64,000 bases of DNA from Protopterus annectens. Lineage: Eukaryota; Chordata; Ceratodontiformes; Protopteridae. Numbering within the stretch: the stretch's first letter is position 1; each line of letters begins with the position of its first letter. Of the stretch, positions 52,165 through 63,896 are shown piece after piece. The position numbers and the translations under genes are program-made. The stretch spans positions 1,077,154,654-1,077,218,653 of the forward strand of contig NC_056725.1 of assembly GCF_019279795.1 (NCBI RefSeq), read 5' to 3'. The notes below the pieces were generated by a model that saw only the letters and a program-made list of their open reading frames with translations, was not told the origin of the DNA and ran no database searches.

Positions 52165-52242
52165 TAAATGTTTTTATAACCAGTGTAAGTAAATCATATT
52201 ATGTGCCAGCCAAGTCTTTATAACAGCAATTAAAAAAATATT

Positions 52243-52310
52243 GGTACAGTGGCCAGGAATTGTACCCCAGCCTTCTACATGCCAGGCAAGAATTTTACCA
52301 CTAAACCACC
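52243..52310 (-). repeat. tRNA-Gly-like relic
   Basis: On the minus strand GGTGGTTTAGTGGTAAAATTC and TTGCCTGGCATGTAGAAG follow tRNA-Gly(GCC) closely. The box A is TGGTTTAGTGG (52298-52308) and the box B is GGTACAATTCC (52256-52266). The anticodon loop now reads GGC instead of GCC, and box B has lost TTCGA. It is a pseudogene or a SINE head. Confidence 0.65.
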
Positions 52311-52380
52311 TGTATTTTTAAATTTTATGCAAACCATAAATATACATTTTATAAAAAACTAATGTAAGGGCCCTATTTTC

Positions 52381-52610
52381 TTAGTAGTTTAAGGACAAAT
52401 TGATGTTTGAAATGGTTTTAATTAGATAACTGATGGAATTATAAAAGAAATGTAGTATGGGATACATTGCATCTGATGAAGTCTTTGTATTGAGGACGAA
52501 CATGTGATGATTTAAGTTAAGCATTTATGCGTTTTATATATTAAAGAAGTGTTTTTCACTATTTGGTCGTGGACTGCTGTTTCTCCTTCCTGAGTGCTAT
52601 TTCGGACTTT
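52381..52610 (+). repeat. Penelope-like repeat, uninterrupted copy
   Basis: It runs from TAGTTTAAGGACAAATTGATG through TTATAAAAGAAA and GTATGGGATACATTGC, the hammerhead-like core, and TTTATATATTAAAGAAGTG to GGACTGCTGTTTCTCC. It serves as the reference for the copy split by element A. Its orientation is opposite to the copies at 925-1051 and 34880-35354. Confidence 0.65.
52473..52500 (+). ncRNA. Hammerhead ribozyme-like core (degenerate)
   Basis: CTGATGA (52473-52479) is followed by a short stem GTC...GAC (52481-52483 with 52495-52497) and GAA (52498-52500). This is the arrangement CUGAUGA, stem II, GAAA of the hammerhead catalytic core. The fourth base of GAAA is C here, whereas the copy at 925-1051 keeps GAAAA. 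Penelope-like retroelements are known to carry minimal hammerheads in their terminal repeats. Activity is doubtful because of the GAAC and an unclear stem III. Confidence 0.45.
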
Positions 52611-52707
52611 GGTTACTAGTATTTGTATTTTGGCACTTTTTCCATTTTGTTTTAGGTATACAAACCTCTTATCTGCTGGTGCCACTGGTCGATCAATCTC
52701 ATTATCT

Positions 52708-52710
<3 letters not shown>

Positions 52711-52790
<80 letters not shown>
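52711..52790. repeat. (CA)n microsatellite
   Basis: About 80 bp of uninterrupted CA. Confidence 0.95.
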
Positions 52791-52792
<2 letters not shown>

Positions 52793-52814
52793 TTTTCTGT
52801 TTCATTTAGTTTTT

Positions 52815-52856
52815 ACACTCAGTAAACAGCAAAAGAGCTGTTTAGTGAGTGTAAAA
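52815..52856. repeat. Short hairpin TACACTCAGTAAACAGC / GCTGTTTAGTGAGTGTA
   Basis: A 17-bp inverted repeat with one mismatch around a short AAAAGA loop, about 25 bp after the (CA)n tract. A sister hairpin follows at 52992-53036. Confidence 0.65.
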
Positions 52857-52941
52857 TACTGCTCAGTCGATCTCACAATCACATACATGCATACACTCAC
52901 ACACACAGACATAAACACACACTTTTTTTTTTATTTTCTTT

Positions 52942-52943
<2 letters not shown>

Positions 52944-52993
<50 letters not shown>
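52944..52993. repeat. (TA)n microsatellite
   Basis: About 50 bp of TA, immediately followed by the second hairpin. Confidence 0.95.
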
Positions 52994-52996
<3 letters not shown>

Positions 52997-53036
52997 CTTA
53001 CTAAACAGAACATCAAAAGCACTGCTTAGTAAGTGC
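52992..53036. repeat. Second short hairpin TACTTACTAAACAG / CTGCTTAGTAAGTG
   Basis: Related in sequence to the hairpin at 52815-52856 and also followed by AAAATA. Both sit beside a microsatellite, like a pair of tiny MITEs or the two ends of one element. Confidence 0.55.
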
Positions 53037-53039
53037 AAA

Positions 53040-55033
53040 ATAATGGTGACTGTTAGGTTATTTTCAGTCTGAGCTCCACGGCAGTGGATATATTGCTGTG
53101 AGGCAACAGACTCATTTTTCATCAGGCATTATCTGTAGATTAACACCCCATTGGAGTATGTTCATTCTCCAATTCTCCAATCAGGGTGCCAGTCTAAAAG
53201 GTCACCCATTCTCTAAATATTATTTAGAGAGTAGTACCTGACCCCAACACAGGAAGTTTAGTATGTAATCTGTCATAACAAAGAAAGTACTTTTAGCCCA
53301 TATCTGTCACCTAGAGGGATAAAGCCCTGATGTTGACCTAGATAACTTCTGAATGAGCACCAGCTTGTTTACTAGATGAGCCCATCAAGGAACAAGGCTC
53401 TGGAGGCTTGTCCATGCTGGAAGGCATTCACTGGCTATATTTACAACAAACAGAAGGCATGCTGGTATAGTTACTGCAGTCTGAACATAAACATTGTCTA
53501 CAAAGTTCAAAATGTCTGCCATTGTTAAAACATGGCAGTGGATGCAGGCAGCCACCAGTGGAGGACATATTATGCCATTATGATGAAGCAACTGTTCTGT
53601 ATTTGTCACCAAGGCAATGGGCTAATATCATAAATAGAGGATGTTTGCTGTCAGCATTGATGACATTTCACTGTAGGGTCTCCAGGTAGGGGATTATCAG
53701 AGTAAGAGAAGGGTAAGTTTCTAGCTCATTAAAGGCCCTGCAGATCCAGATGTCCAGAGGACTGGATCATTCATTTGTTGGAGAGATAACTATGGGCAAA
53801 GTAAAATTGTATGGATAGCTAGAACTAAACAACCTCCATTCCTGCCTGTATAAAATCTCCATCTGGTCAGCTACTGCTTAAGTTAGTGACCATGATGTCA
53901 ATTGATAGAGAATGAATAAGCCAAAAACTAGATTGACTGGGGGGTTGATTATTGGCAGGTAAAGAAGTTAAAGTTTCTAGTTAAAAACCAAGCAAACAAC
54001 CAATCCACCAATCAAATTACAGTGACATGCTTATCACTCATGTCTTTTGTATGTTGTTTACATCTTACTGTTGAAACAGGTTCAGCCAATCTTCAGCAAG
54101 CATGAATATTCAATCTATTCTGTTTTGCATATATAAAATTATGGCTGCATTTAATGCAATGAATAATACAGTTGATGTTTAGGACGAAGGGATGTTAAAA
54201 TTAAGTACTTAGGGAAAAGTAGGGATTATCTGTCACAGGACTGTGATTTTTCATACTCTCATTTAGTTATATAACATTTGGAGGGGCATTGCCTTTTCTG
54301 AAAATGAAAAAAAGTCTGACAGCTTTAAAATAAATATGGAATTCTTAAGTCCTTGCTTTTCAACTTTTCAGAGAAAGCAAACATCTGTAGCACAGGATGT
54401 CAAATCTCTGCTGTTACGATGAAAATGCTAAGTATTGTCACCTGATGCAGCATACCTCTGTTTATTTCTGATCAACAAACATATCAATGTTATTAGCAGT
54501 AATATAAATTCCTGTGCTTTAAGTAGATATTTTATGAAATACAGTGTAGTTTACTAAAGATACTTGTTTGATGTCAGCAATGAAAATTGTATTAAAAAAT
54601 AATAACCACCGGTGACTGTAAAAGCATCTATTAGGTAGCTGTATTAGCTCTCTCTCGTACAGTTAAAGTTCTCTATAGCAGGAATTTGCTTGAAGATAAT
54701 GGAAACAGTGATGATTATAGCGTTTGTCTCCATTTAGTGGCATAGCTGGTTATAAATAGCAATGTATGTGGCACTTTACAGTTTTCATGTTGTAAAAATT
54801 CTTAACATCTGGTGCTACTCTCAGGTTTCTTTATAGATGCCATCAAAAGACAATTAGTGCAGCTGTTGTTCCTTAGAATTACCATTCGACTTTTCTTATT
54901 CCTTGTTGGCTTGAGGCTTTTAATAGCTGATAGCCTCTTGTAGGTAATTTCTGGTGTTCAGCTTTGCAAAGATGTGTCTGTCATAAACAGAAGAAATCTA
55001 GGAGAAAATTTTCAAGACAGGTTAATGAAAAAT
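53040..55033. other. AT-rich intergenic sequence, no gene seen
   Basis: No open frame longer than about 75 codons and no recognised domain or repeat. Confidence 0.55.
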
Positions 55034-55117
55034 ATATTCTTTGACTATTTAAGAAGATATGTTCTTAAAATACATATATTCTTTGACTATTTAAGAAGAT
55101 ATGTTCTTAAAATACAT
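55034..55117. repeat. Perfect 42-bp tandem duplication
   Basis: The unit beginning ATATTCTTTGACTATTTAAG and ending CTTAAAATACAT occurs twice back to back without a mismatch, so it is a recent slip or an assembly stutter. Confidence 0.95.
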
Positions 55118-55631
55118 ATTTCCTAGTTGTGCAATAATTATTCAAAGTGACTAAGAATACAGAATATACAGAGATTTAGAGAGACAGAAAGAAAGTATAA
55201 AAGAAGAATAAACTGCATGCAATATATATGAATAATTGTCTTCCAAGGTGGAAGGTCATAAATCATAACTGAGTAACCCGGTTAGTAAAGTCAGAGAAAA
55301 GGTACTTGTTGAAATAAACAGTAATAGGTATATTATTGTATCTTAATAGTTATGTTTTTATATATCACATCTCTCCTCTCTCCTCATGTCTGCTAATCTT
55401 GTTGCACACACTGATTCCCTTCTTCAAGTTCTCATCTGCTCTGGTGCTTCCCCTTGTGCTGTATGTCCTCCCTTTATCCTACTCAGGTAGTTAATTGGGA
55501 TTATAATGCAGTTCCTACTTTTATTGCCATTGTGAATATCTGGCATGTCTCTTCCAGTGCAATTTTTTGACATGTATATTTTATTTGTATAAGAATTCTT
55601 TTGTAAAGTATTATTAATTACTATGTACCTT

Positions 55632-55710
55632 GGAGCTTTTCTCCCCAGGACTCTGCTGAAAATAGAATCCTAGGACTCCAGTCAGACTTTCCCAGTAAAC
55701 AAATGTCAAA

Positions 55711-55712
<2 letters not shown>
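55632..55712 (+). repeat. LINE 3'-end-like sequence
   Basis: TTTTCTCCCCAGGACTCTGC, TGAAAATAG and TTTCCCAGTAAACAAATGT correspond to TTTCTCCCCGGGCCTCCACT, TGAAAACAGG and TTCCCGGTCAACAAATGT at the right edge of the window (63897-63970). There they run into an (AAAT)n tail. This is likely the 3' end of an old LINE. Confidence 0.5.

Positions 55713-55716
<4 letters not shown>

Positions 55717-55745
<29 letters not shown>
55717..55745. repeat. (TA)n microsatellite
   Basis: Left-flanking TA run of the MITE at 55746. Confidence 0.95.
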
Positions 55746-55747
<2 letters not shown>

Positions 55748-56268
55748 GTCCCCTTCAAAACATCTAAAACCCATAACAGCTAATTTCATAACACTGAGAC
55801 CAGAACATCTAAAACCCAAAACATCCAAAACTCATAACATCGAATTTCATACATCTAACACTACAAATCACAAGAAAATAACATCTCCTCCACATATAAA
55901 GACACCAAACAACTAAACACACTTTTTACTATGTTTCTGCAGGGGGCCTTGATACAGTGGGGTTAGGAAATGAACATTTCCCACTGTAGTGCGATATTGG
56001 AGTTGGTATATTTAATTTACAGGGGTGTGGGAGGTGGAGCCCCCCACATGGGGGGGCAGGGGGACTTGCCCCCCCCAAAGAAATGTTTTAAATGTGTGTT
56101 TGTTAGTTTGGTGTCATTATATGTGGAGGAGATGTTATTTTATTGTGATTTGTAGTGTTAGATGTTATGAAATTCGATGTAATGGGTTTTAGATGTTTTG
56201 GGTTTTAGATGTTCTGGTCTCAATGTTATGAAATTAGATGTTATGAGTTTTAGATGTTTTGAAGAGGA

Positions 56269-56270
<2 letters not shown>
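55746..56270. mobile_element. 525-bp MITE with ~180-bp inverted repeats in a TA microsatellite
   Basis: The left end is GGGTCCCCTTCAAAACATC. The right end reverse-complemented is GGTCCTCTTCAAAACATC. Inverted similarity of about 90% runs for some 180 bp, through repeated AACATCTAAAACCCA motifs, CACTACAAATCACAA and AACATCTCCTCCACATATAA. The unpaired core (about 55930-56085) is G-rich with GGGGGGGCAGGGGGACTTG. TA repeats abut both ends, so the target is TA. It has no coding capacity. It shares GGTC ends and TA-tract insertion with the element at 3581-4263. The superfamily is undetermined. Confidence 0.8.

Positions 56271-56321
<51 letters not shown>
56271..56321. repeat. (TA)n microsatellite
   Basis: Right-flanking TA run of the MITE at 55746-56270. 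Confidence 0.95.
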
Positions 56322-56327
<6 letters not shown>

Positions 56328-57476
56328 ATATATCCTTACATGTTCTTCATAAAATGTATACAGTGATTGACTGAATTATATTTTGAGGTGCAATGAGTAC
56401 TTTGATGATATGTCACAGGGATGGTCATTTGCAGTATGGCCATAATAGCACTCTGGCAAAGCATTACTTGCTATAGTTGGCTCTTAATTTCTGAAAATTA
56501 TCAGTAATGTGGTCAATTATACCTGTATATGATGAGAATCTGGCAACTTGCAATGTCATATATGTTAGATTAATAAATAACTCAGAAAACAGCCAATGTG
56601 GAATAATTTCCAAGAGCTCTGTATTCCATCTTAGAACTCTACATGATCTGTGTACAACATGACAAGCTGATCATGCTTGATAGCTCATTACCCTTAAAGT
56701 TGTATACCCATGCCTAACACTGCCACTTCTCCTTTAGCACCTATGAGGTGCAGAATGTTGCACCTCTTACAGCCTGCATACATCCTTGCATTCCAGAGCA
56801 TTTTCTGAAAAATCTCATTAAAAAGCAAAGCATGATAAAAGATTTTCTACTAAAGGACATCCTAGATTATCAATCTTAGTGTCATTTTATTACAAAAAAT
56901 CCTTGCCCTTTCTATTTCTTCTTATTATAAGCTGGTAAGTCACTTAGTTAAAAAGTCAGAACAAAAAAAAAGATCTGGACATCATAAGGAGCTATGAGTG
57001 TTAAATGAAGTATAAAAAAGATGCAAAAGGCTTGGAAAAGTTAAAGGGAAAGATCTGCACTTCTATGATATATATTTATGATTTAAAATATGTTTCATTA
57101 CACCATACATTTTAAAAAATAACACAATGCCAAAAAAGAATGTTATGGATAATAACGCTTGCTTCCCAATGCGTATATCTAAAAAGAAATGTATGCAAAA
57201 TCACACTGACAATGTCAACTTCATCTAAAAACATTGTTTAGGTAGCAAAAACATTGTAAATTTAAAGGAATGAGTGCTTGTTTCAAGCTATGCTGTTTTC
57301 CAACATCTTGTCACTGTAAATACATTTTATGCAGCAGCTATGTGTAATACACGTTCCATATCCTCAGCCACAAGCCTGTAAATGTTGTCAAAGTTATACT
57401 TCAGATTAGTAAAGATGATCTATGTATATATTCAGTGGTAGTGAACTAACCCAAAAAAACAACCTTTATAAATACA
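56322..57476. other. AT-rich sequence upstream of the Merlin relic
   Basis: No gene is recognisable. A terminal inverted repeat of the Merlin element should lie here if it is complete, but I could not find a convincing one. Confidence 0.5.
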
Positions 57477-58397
57477 ATGCATTTGTGGGGTCTACCTAAG
57501 ACAGAAAATGAGTCAATAGCACTTTTCCAGCAATATGGCATTATATCAACAAGTAAAGAATGTTGTTCCAGACATTCAATGACATTATACTATGGGAAGC
57601 AATTTTTTTGGAAATGCAATACAGAAAAATGTTACCAACACATAGGAGTTCCAGTGAGTAATTTCTTTGAAGGAAGTAGAATTAATTTTACCACTACTGT
57701 CTGCTTCATTTATTGTTGGGCAAAGCAGATGACATCTATAAGTTTCTGTCAGGAAGAACTGGACATTGCTGACAAGATGGTCATAGACTGGAGTAACTAT
57801 TTATGTGATGTCTGTGTCTTAGAAATGGAGAAAAAGGACAAGAAAGAAATCGGAGGGCCAGGGTGTATTGTGGAAATAGACGAGACTCTTTTTACTAGAT
57901 GTAAAAGTAATGCTGGCCGTATTCTCCCTCAACAGTGGGTATTTGGAGGGATATGTAAGGAGACAATAGAGATTTTTCTTGTAAAAGTTCCTGATAGAAG
58001 AGCCGCAACATTATTTAATAAAATCAAAGAATACATTAAACAGGGCACTACTATTTACTCAGATTCATGGCGGGCATATCAAACTCAACAACTAGAAGAA
58101 GCTGGTTTCAGTCATGAAAAAGTAAACCATAGCTACAACTTTGTAGATCCAAACACAGGAGTGCATACAAAACACATAGAGAGAATATGAGGATCTGTTA
58201 AGTGGAGAAACAAAAAACAGAGAGGCACTGCAAGACACCATTTGGACTCCTACCTAATTGAATATATCTGGCGAGAAAAACAGCTTGCACTAAAGAAAGA
58301 CTTATTTGATGCAATCTTGACAGCAATAGCAGACAATTTCTCTCCATACAAAAAGTGTAACCCAGCAAGTGAACCATCTACAAGTATGCTTCCTTAA
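57477..58397 (+). pseudogene. Merlin (IS1016/ISXO2-like) transposase with one nonsense codon
   Basis: The frame opens at ATG 57477 and runs 237 codons to TGA 58188-58190. It then continues in the same frame for 68 codons to TAA 58395-58397. The TGA stands where Merlin proteins usually have Trp (in an ERxWGSxKWRNK context), a TGG-to-TGA change. N-terminal cysteines (CC at 29-30, C47, C52) suggest a zinc ribbon. The ISXO2-like DDE domain shows D135 (VEIDETLF), D196 (YSDSWRAY) and E235 (HTKHIER). Downstream, GTARHHLDSYLIEYIWR is the family's conserved C-terminal segment. About 306 codons is normal for the family. A single lesion means inactivation was late compared with the Harbinger relics. Confidence 0.85.
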
Positions 58398-58983
58398 TTA
58401 GCAATAAAATATTTACAAATATGTTGCTCAAAAACATCCGGAAGACATCCACATGAATACTATACAAAACATCCACAAACATTGCAACAATAACTGCTAT
58501 CCCCACAAAAAAATCTGTTTCTGTCAAATACTACAAGAATGCTCTTTGTAACTTTAGCCTCCATCGTCAAGACCTTCATCTCTGTTTGATTGTTTATATT
58601 GCTATTACCTTTAACTTCAATTATTTCCTACAGTATGTCAAGTAAAACTAGTTATTTACCAAAAAAAATGTGTTGCTCCTGATTTCTTATTCTCAGGAAA
58701 AAGTTTAGTATCCAATTTCGTAGTAATCCATAATGCAGTAAAAATGAACGAACATTTCCCATGCGTCCTCAATTCACTTTTGCACTAAGACAGCAGTGCA
58801 ACCAATTTTGATGTACGCAAAGCAAGTTTCATATTTCTGCATTAATTTATGCTACTAATTTGGGACAAACTACGTTGTACCCAAAGAAAACATCAAATTC
58901 TGTCTTACGTTTAGTCCCACAATCCGTTTTTGGACCAACAAACGTATTACTGCAACCGCAAAAATCTGGTTGTGATAATACGT

Positions 58984-59042
<59 letters not shown>

Positions 59043-62000
59043 AAACAAATGTTCAACAAGTTAATCCTCCAATCCACAAAATCATTTTTAACTCTAGACT
59101 ACCCTGGTCCATCAATCTTGACAGCACAAGTAACACAACAGGGCTGATACAATGCTTAAAGTGCTTCCCTCACAAGCAAGAAGTACAGGGTCTAACTCTC
59201 ATCAAGGGAAATTGGGTAGGCTTAAAATTGTCCTCAGGGGCAGTTACCCTAATACTTGCCTATACGTATGACTACACAGAGAACACAGCAAGCCTTTTTT
59301 ATGCATTGGATATCTGGTCTGTCTTTAGACACATACAGCACTCTTTTCATCTAGATCTTCACATGGGGATATGATTTCAGAAGCCTCTTTCCACAACCCT
59401 GACTGTCTCAGCTTCTAGTCTTTGTTTGCTGTTAACATGCTTGACTGCAATACTTTTTTGTAGTTCATCTGCCTGAGTACTCAGCTTTGACACATACGTC
59501 ATTCTCAAGAGTCTTCAACTTCATCTCTATATATTTTACAGAACATTCCAGCTTTCCGTATACAGTATAGGATGCTTGTTCGACTACTTTAAAAATGACT
59601 TCAGCTTCAGGCTCTGGATATTTTCATGGCTTTTGGATTCTTAGATTGACTTCAGTTTACAAATCTCTCATCCTGTACATTTCCTATCATAGTAGTATCT
59701 TGTCTCTGCTGGTTTATTTCCAACATTTCTGTCTGCTTCACTTTATGTTGATTTTCAGGTATCAATAATAAACTTCAAGTAAACAATCTGTTTCTTTGGA
59801 GCACAGTTTTAGGGTAAAGTCTTCTGATTACTAAAACCACCTCAGAATTTAAAGAGCTGCAATACATTCTTACACAGATAGTTAGTCCGAGGTACTGACT
59901 TGCATACCATGGCTATGAACTATGTCAAACAATGATGTCTTTAGATTAGGTATGTTGAAGCAAGATACAGAGTGTGAAATATAAGCCCATGGCAAGCCTC
60001 AACAGTTGCATAATGCATACTGAAGGTAATGTCAGACAGTATGACATTTCATTGGGAATGCCTTTTGAGAATGCTGATAATTCAGCTTTTTGCCAAAATT
60101 CTACAGAACAAGTAAAGGTGAACATTATATGAATAAATATTCCTTTTCCCAACTAGCAGTAAGTGAAATGTTGATTATTATTTGTAGGGTTTGTAGCCCC
60201 TTCCATGGAGTTGCAAGGAGGCTTTGCCATAATCTGCTTGGTTTCAGAATTTTCATTACAGTTTCATTAAAGTTGGGCTTATTCATTCTGGTCATAAAAG
60301 GTCTGCATCACAAATGTTGCTTTGTGCAAAACTGCAGTTTAGTTGATAATGAGTGACACAAGACAAAAAAACTTTTCTGCCCTCAAGATGCAGATGGCTG
60401 CTGATACCAAAATATGACTATGAATAAATACTTGTTGCTGAGTATACGTTATTTTCTCTAATACCACTAATAAGTTAGCAATTATGTTATACATTCAATT
60501 TTGCCAAGACAGAATGAGCAAAGTAACTTCTTTACTTCCAAAAATAAATGTTATGTTGTATTTAGGTTGATATTTATAATTGAAATGTTATTTTAGAGTA
60601 TTTCCATTGCCGTAAAATAGTACCTAATGTGACGTGCCCTCTTTATCCCGGAGCAGTAACTAAGGAGTCTCAATCTTCACCACTGTCTCCGGTAAGGGAG
60701 TGATACTAAAAGTAGGGATAGAAATACACAATTTCCCCTAAGAGTACACTGGGAACAGGTTGAAAAATCTGAGACTGGACTATATGCTTCACTTCAGGTC
60801 CCCAAATGAGTCTCCACATTAACCACTGTAGAACACTGTGTCGCAGTTCTAGGTATCTCACACACTCACTCTTAAATGTCTGATATTCACACATACACAC
60901 AATCTTGAGGAAGACTGACACAGACTTATTTGCTGTATTTCTTTGCCCGAACTACAAGGTAATGGCCACCAGTCAAACATCGCAATACCCTTCAACATGG
61001 GTGTTCAATAATATTGGGAAAAATAGATATTGAATCAAATCTCAAGCAGTAAGGCTTTTTGGAGTGGCCCTGGTTTTATCAAAATAAGCATAAACACTTG
61101 TGTTATTAGAAATATTCACTAAATAGCCACCAACAATGAGAGGTAGTAAAACATTTAATAATAAATATAAGAATTTAAATCATGTAAATACTGAACAACT
61201 GAGTCCAATGAACAACAGAGTTTCACACACAGGAAATATGAAAATAATGCTATAGGATAGATCTCACATTGATTTTAGAAAACATCTAACTAACTTTCCG
61301 TAATTCCTTGACTATCTGAAGACTAACTGTCCCTATCTAATTTAAAAAAACTCAGCAAAGCAATATTATACTCTTACTTCTGCCCCACACTCCAGGTTGT
61401 TGTCTGTCCTCAGTGACTGGAATGACTACTCTGGAAGCAACTGGACTTCTCCTGCTGAACAGCTCTGGAAATAAAAACTGAACAACTGAACCAATACACA
61501 ACTACTTGATTACTGAACTTTAACTGACACAGAACTTGCCTTTATAGCAGATCTTTAAAAGTAACAGGAAGATGCTATGAGAATTCTACTCTCTCAAATC
61601 AAACCTTGAAAAGTAAACAAGCAGCTGCAGTGAAGATCCTATTCTCCCAGTTCTGTCACACAATGGCATCACATCTAGGTCACCTGACTCTTGCATAATA
61701 TACATTCAGAATTCTCTTAAAAATAAAAAAAAATGTACATTTGAATAGCCAAAAGAACACTGTTTGACATTCAAACATCTTTAATAAATCAGAGTGATAG
61801 TAAAAAGACATAAACTTATTTAGAAAATTATAGCTAGTCATGCTGGCATATGCAACACAGGGTAATTTACAATTATTTACAATTATTTACAAAACTTCAG
61901 ACAGTCATGCTAATACAGATAACAATATCTAATATCTTCACACCTAACATGATTAGGCAAAGTCAGTTCAAGTCTTAATAATATAACCTCTCATTATGTA

Positions 62001-62487
62001 AGTACAAATCTAAAGTTAAAAAAATGCAGTCAAATTATATCTCTATATTCCCCACACTTCCAAGACCCTGGCTGTGAAATGCACAGTAACAGCATTGCAT
62101 ACATTAAAGATGTACTGGGTAGATATTTTTGTCCATGAAAGCATGGCTAATAAGTTAGGAAGTGCAAGGGATAGGTTTGATAGGGGTGGAAGGACTGTGA
62201 TTAGCAAAGGAAATGAGATAGCTTTAGAATTTAGATTATTGTAGGTGGGAGTAAGTTTTTAAGGGCAAGAGTGCAGGTCATCAGCTTCTTTGGCATGGGT
62301 GTTTGTATGCATAAATGTATGTGCCCAAGTGGCTCATAAGTTAGGGCACATTACGTACTGGATAACTGGTGAGTACAGGTAAACAATGAGTAGTCATGGG
62401 CTAACTTGGTAAATGTGGGGAGGTTTTTTGTTATAAAGAGAGTTAGCTCATTTCATTTCAATGAGGTAACAGTTAAGGCATAGGGTA
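58398..62487. other. AT-rich intergenic sequence, no gene seen
   Basis: It includes a (TA)n tract at about 58990-59037 and a short direct repeat of ATTTACAATT near 61865-61890. The block 60640-61690 is less AT-rich and could be an old LTR or other repeat, but I cannot show it. No coding frame above 90 codons has a recognisable domain. Confidence 0.5.
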
Positions 62488-63896
62488 TACATACATACAT
62501 ACATACATACATACAAATGTTTCAAGCAGGGGCATTAAAGCCCTTCTAGCTTGCCAATATGCCAAAACACTTGTTCCCATAATAAATGTCCAGGCTGTTC
62601 ATAAAAATATCTAAAATAGTACTTGCTTTAATGTAATTTGGTAGTCTGTTCCATGCATCATCTACTCTGTCAGAGAACCAATTAGTACACCTCTCATTCC
62701 TATATAATATTTTACATAGGTTGTCTGATGATTCTCTAGTACTTTTTGTTAACCCCAAACATTCCCACAGGTAGTTGTCTCTAAATGCCCTATATACCTG
62801 AGTAAGATCTCTTAAATATCGATAAGAGACACTGTACAAATTCAGATATTTTAGTCTTTCGTAATAACTTAGATTTTCACATCCATGGATGCCATTAGTA
62901 TATTTCAGCTGTACTCTTTACAGTTTATTCATGCTTGTTTTCCTATAGGGTTTCCATATTGTTATTCCATACTCAAGTTTGGGTATAATGTAACTAATAA
63001 ACAATGACTTCATTATGTTTGATTTCCTGGACTTTATAAATCTTTTTATACAACCTATAGTTCTATAACTATCATTAGCCAATTGGTTGATATGATTAGA
63101 AAAACTCATAGCTGAATCTACTCATATACCCAGGTCCTTAAATGGGTCTACAGTTTCAATCACTGTGTGCTGTATTAAATATTCACCTTTCAGTTTATGT
63201 CTCCCAAATCTCATATGCTTAGTTTTTGATGTATTTATCAACATATTATTCCCCTGTGCCCAAATGGTCAATTTAGTCAAATTATTTTGTAGACATGCCT
63301 TATTTGTAACACTTGTAATCAGTTTACCCAATTTTAGGTTGTCAGCATATACACTGTAGAACACCTCAGATGAAAATGTTAGGTCTGAAAGATACAATCT
63401 AAACAAGTAAGGGCCTAGTACAGAGCCCTGTGGGACACCTTGACTGTAACCAAGGATTTCGCCTGTCCAGTTGGTGTGTGATACTTGCCATGTCCTATTT
63501 GTAAGCCATGCAGCTATCCATCTTATCAACAGTACAGCAATACCTGGTTGTACTAATTTATTGATCAGCGTTTTGTGCATGACCCTATCAAATGCTGAAG
63601 TTAAATCTATATAAATCAAATCACAGCACAATTTTTCATTCATAGCTGTTATTATATTATTATAGAACATCATGTTACAGGTGGTAATAGATCTATTTTC
63701 AACATATGCATGCTGATATATGGTTTCAAGTCCCAATCTATCCAGTTCTGACAATAACTTATCCAGTATTACCTTCTCCATTATTTTTTCACAACATGAA
63801 AGTAGACTTAAGAGTCCATATGATTCTGGATTTGTCCTACTCCCCTTTCCCTTAAAGACAGGTTTAATAAGTGCATGTCTCCAATCTCTTTAATAA
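62488..63896 (-). pseudogene. 5'-truncated CR1/Jockey-group LINE, reverse transcriptase relic
   Basis: A single minus-strand frame runs from about 63896 to 62546. It is broken by TGA at about 63119-63121 and TAA at about 62915-62917. It begins RDWRHALIKPVFKGKGS, inside the reverse transcriptase fingers. It continues with DLTSAFDRVMHKTLINKL, QGVPQGSVLGP and the active-site box VYADNLKL, where the usual YADD or FADD has become YADN. The C-terminal part has YYERLKYLNLYS and RCTNWFSDRVDDAWNRLP, typical of the CR1/Rex/Jockey group. Past the stop the 3' end runs into a (TATG)n tail (62488-62514). The endonuclease domain is missing, the usual result of incomplete target-primed reverse transcription. 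The protein would copy LINE RNA into DNA. Here it is dead by two stops and a catalytic change. Confidence 0.85.

Noticed and set aside
60640..61690. Possible LTR or host exon cluster
   Set aside because: The composition differs from its neighbours, but I could find no paired LTR, primer-binding site, splice-consistent frames or protein motif.
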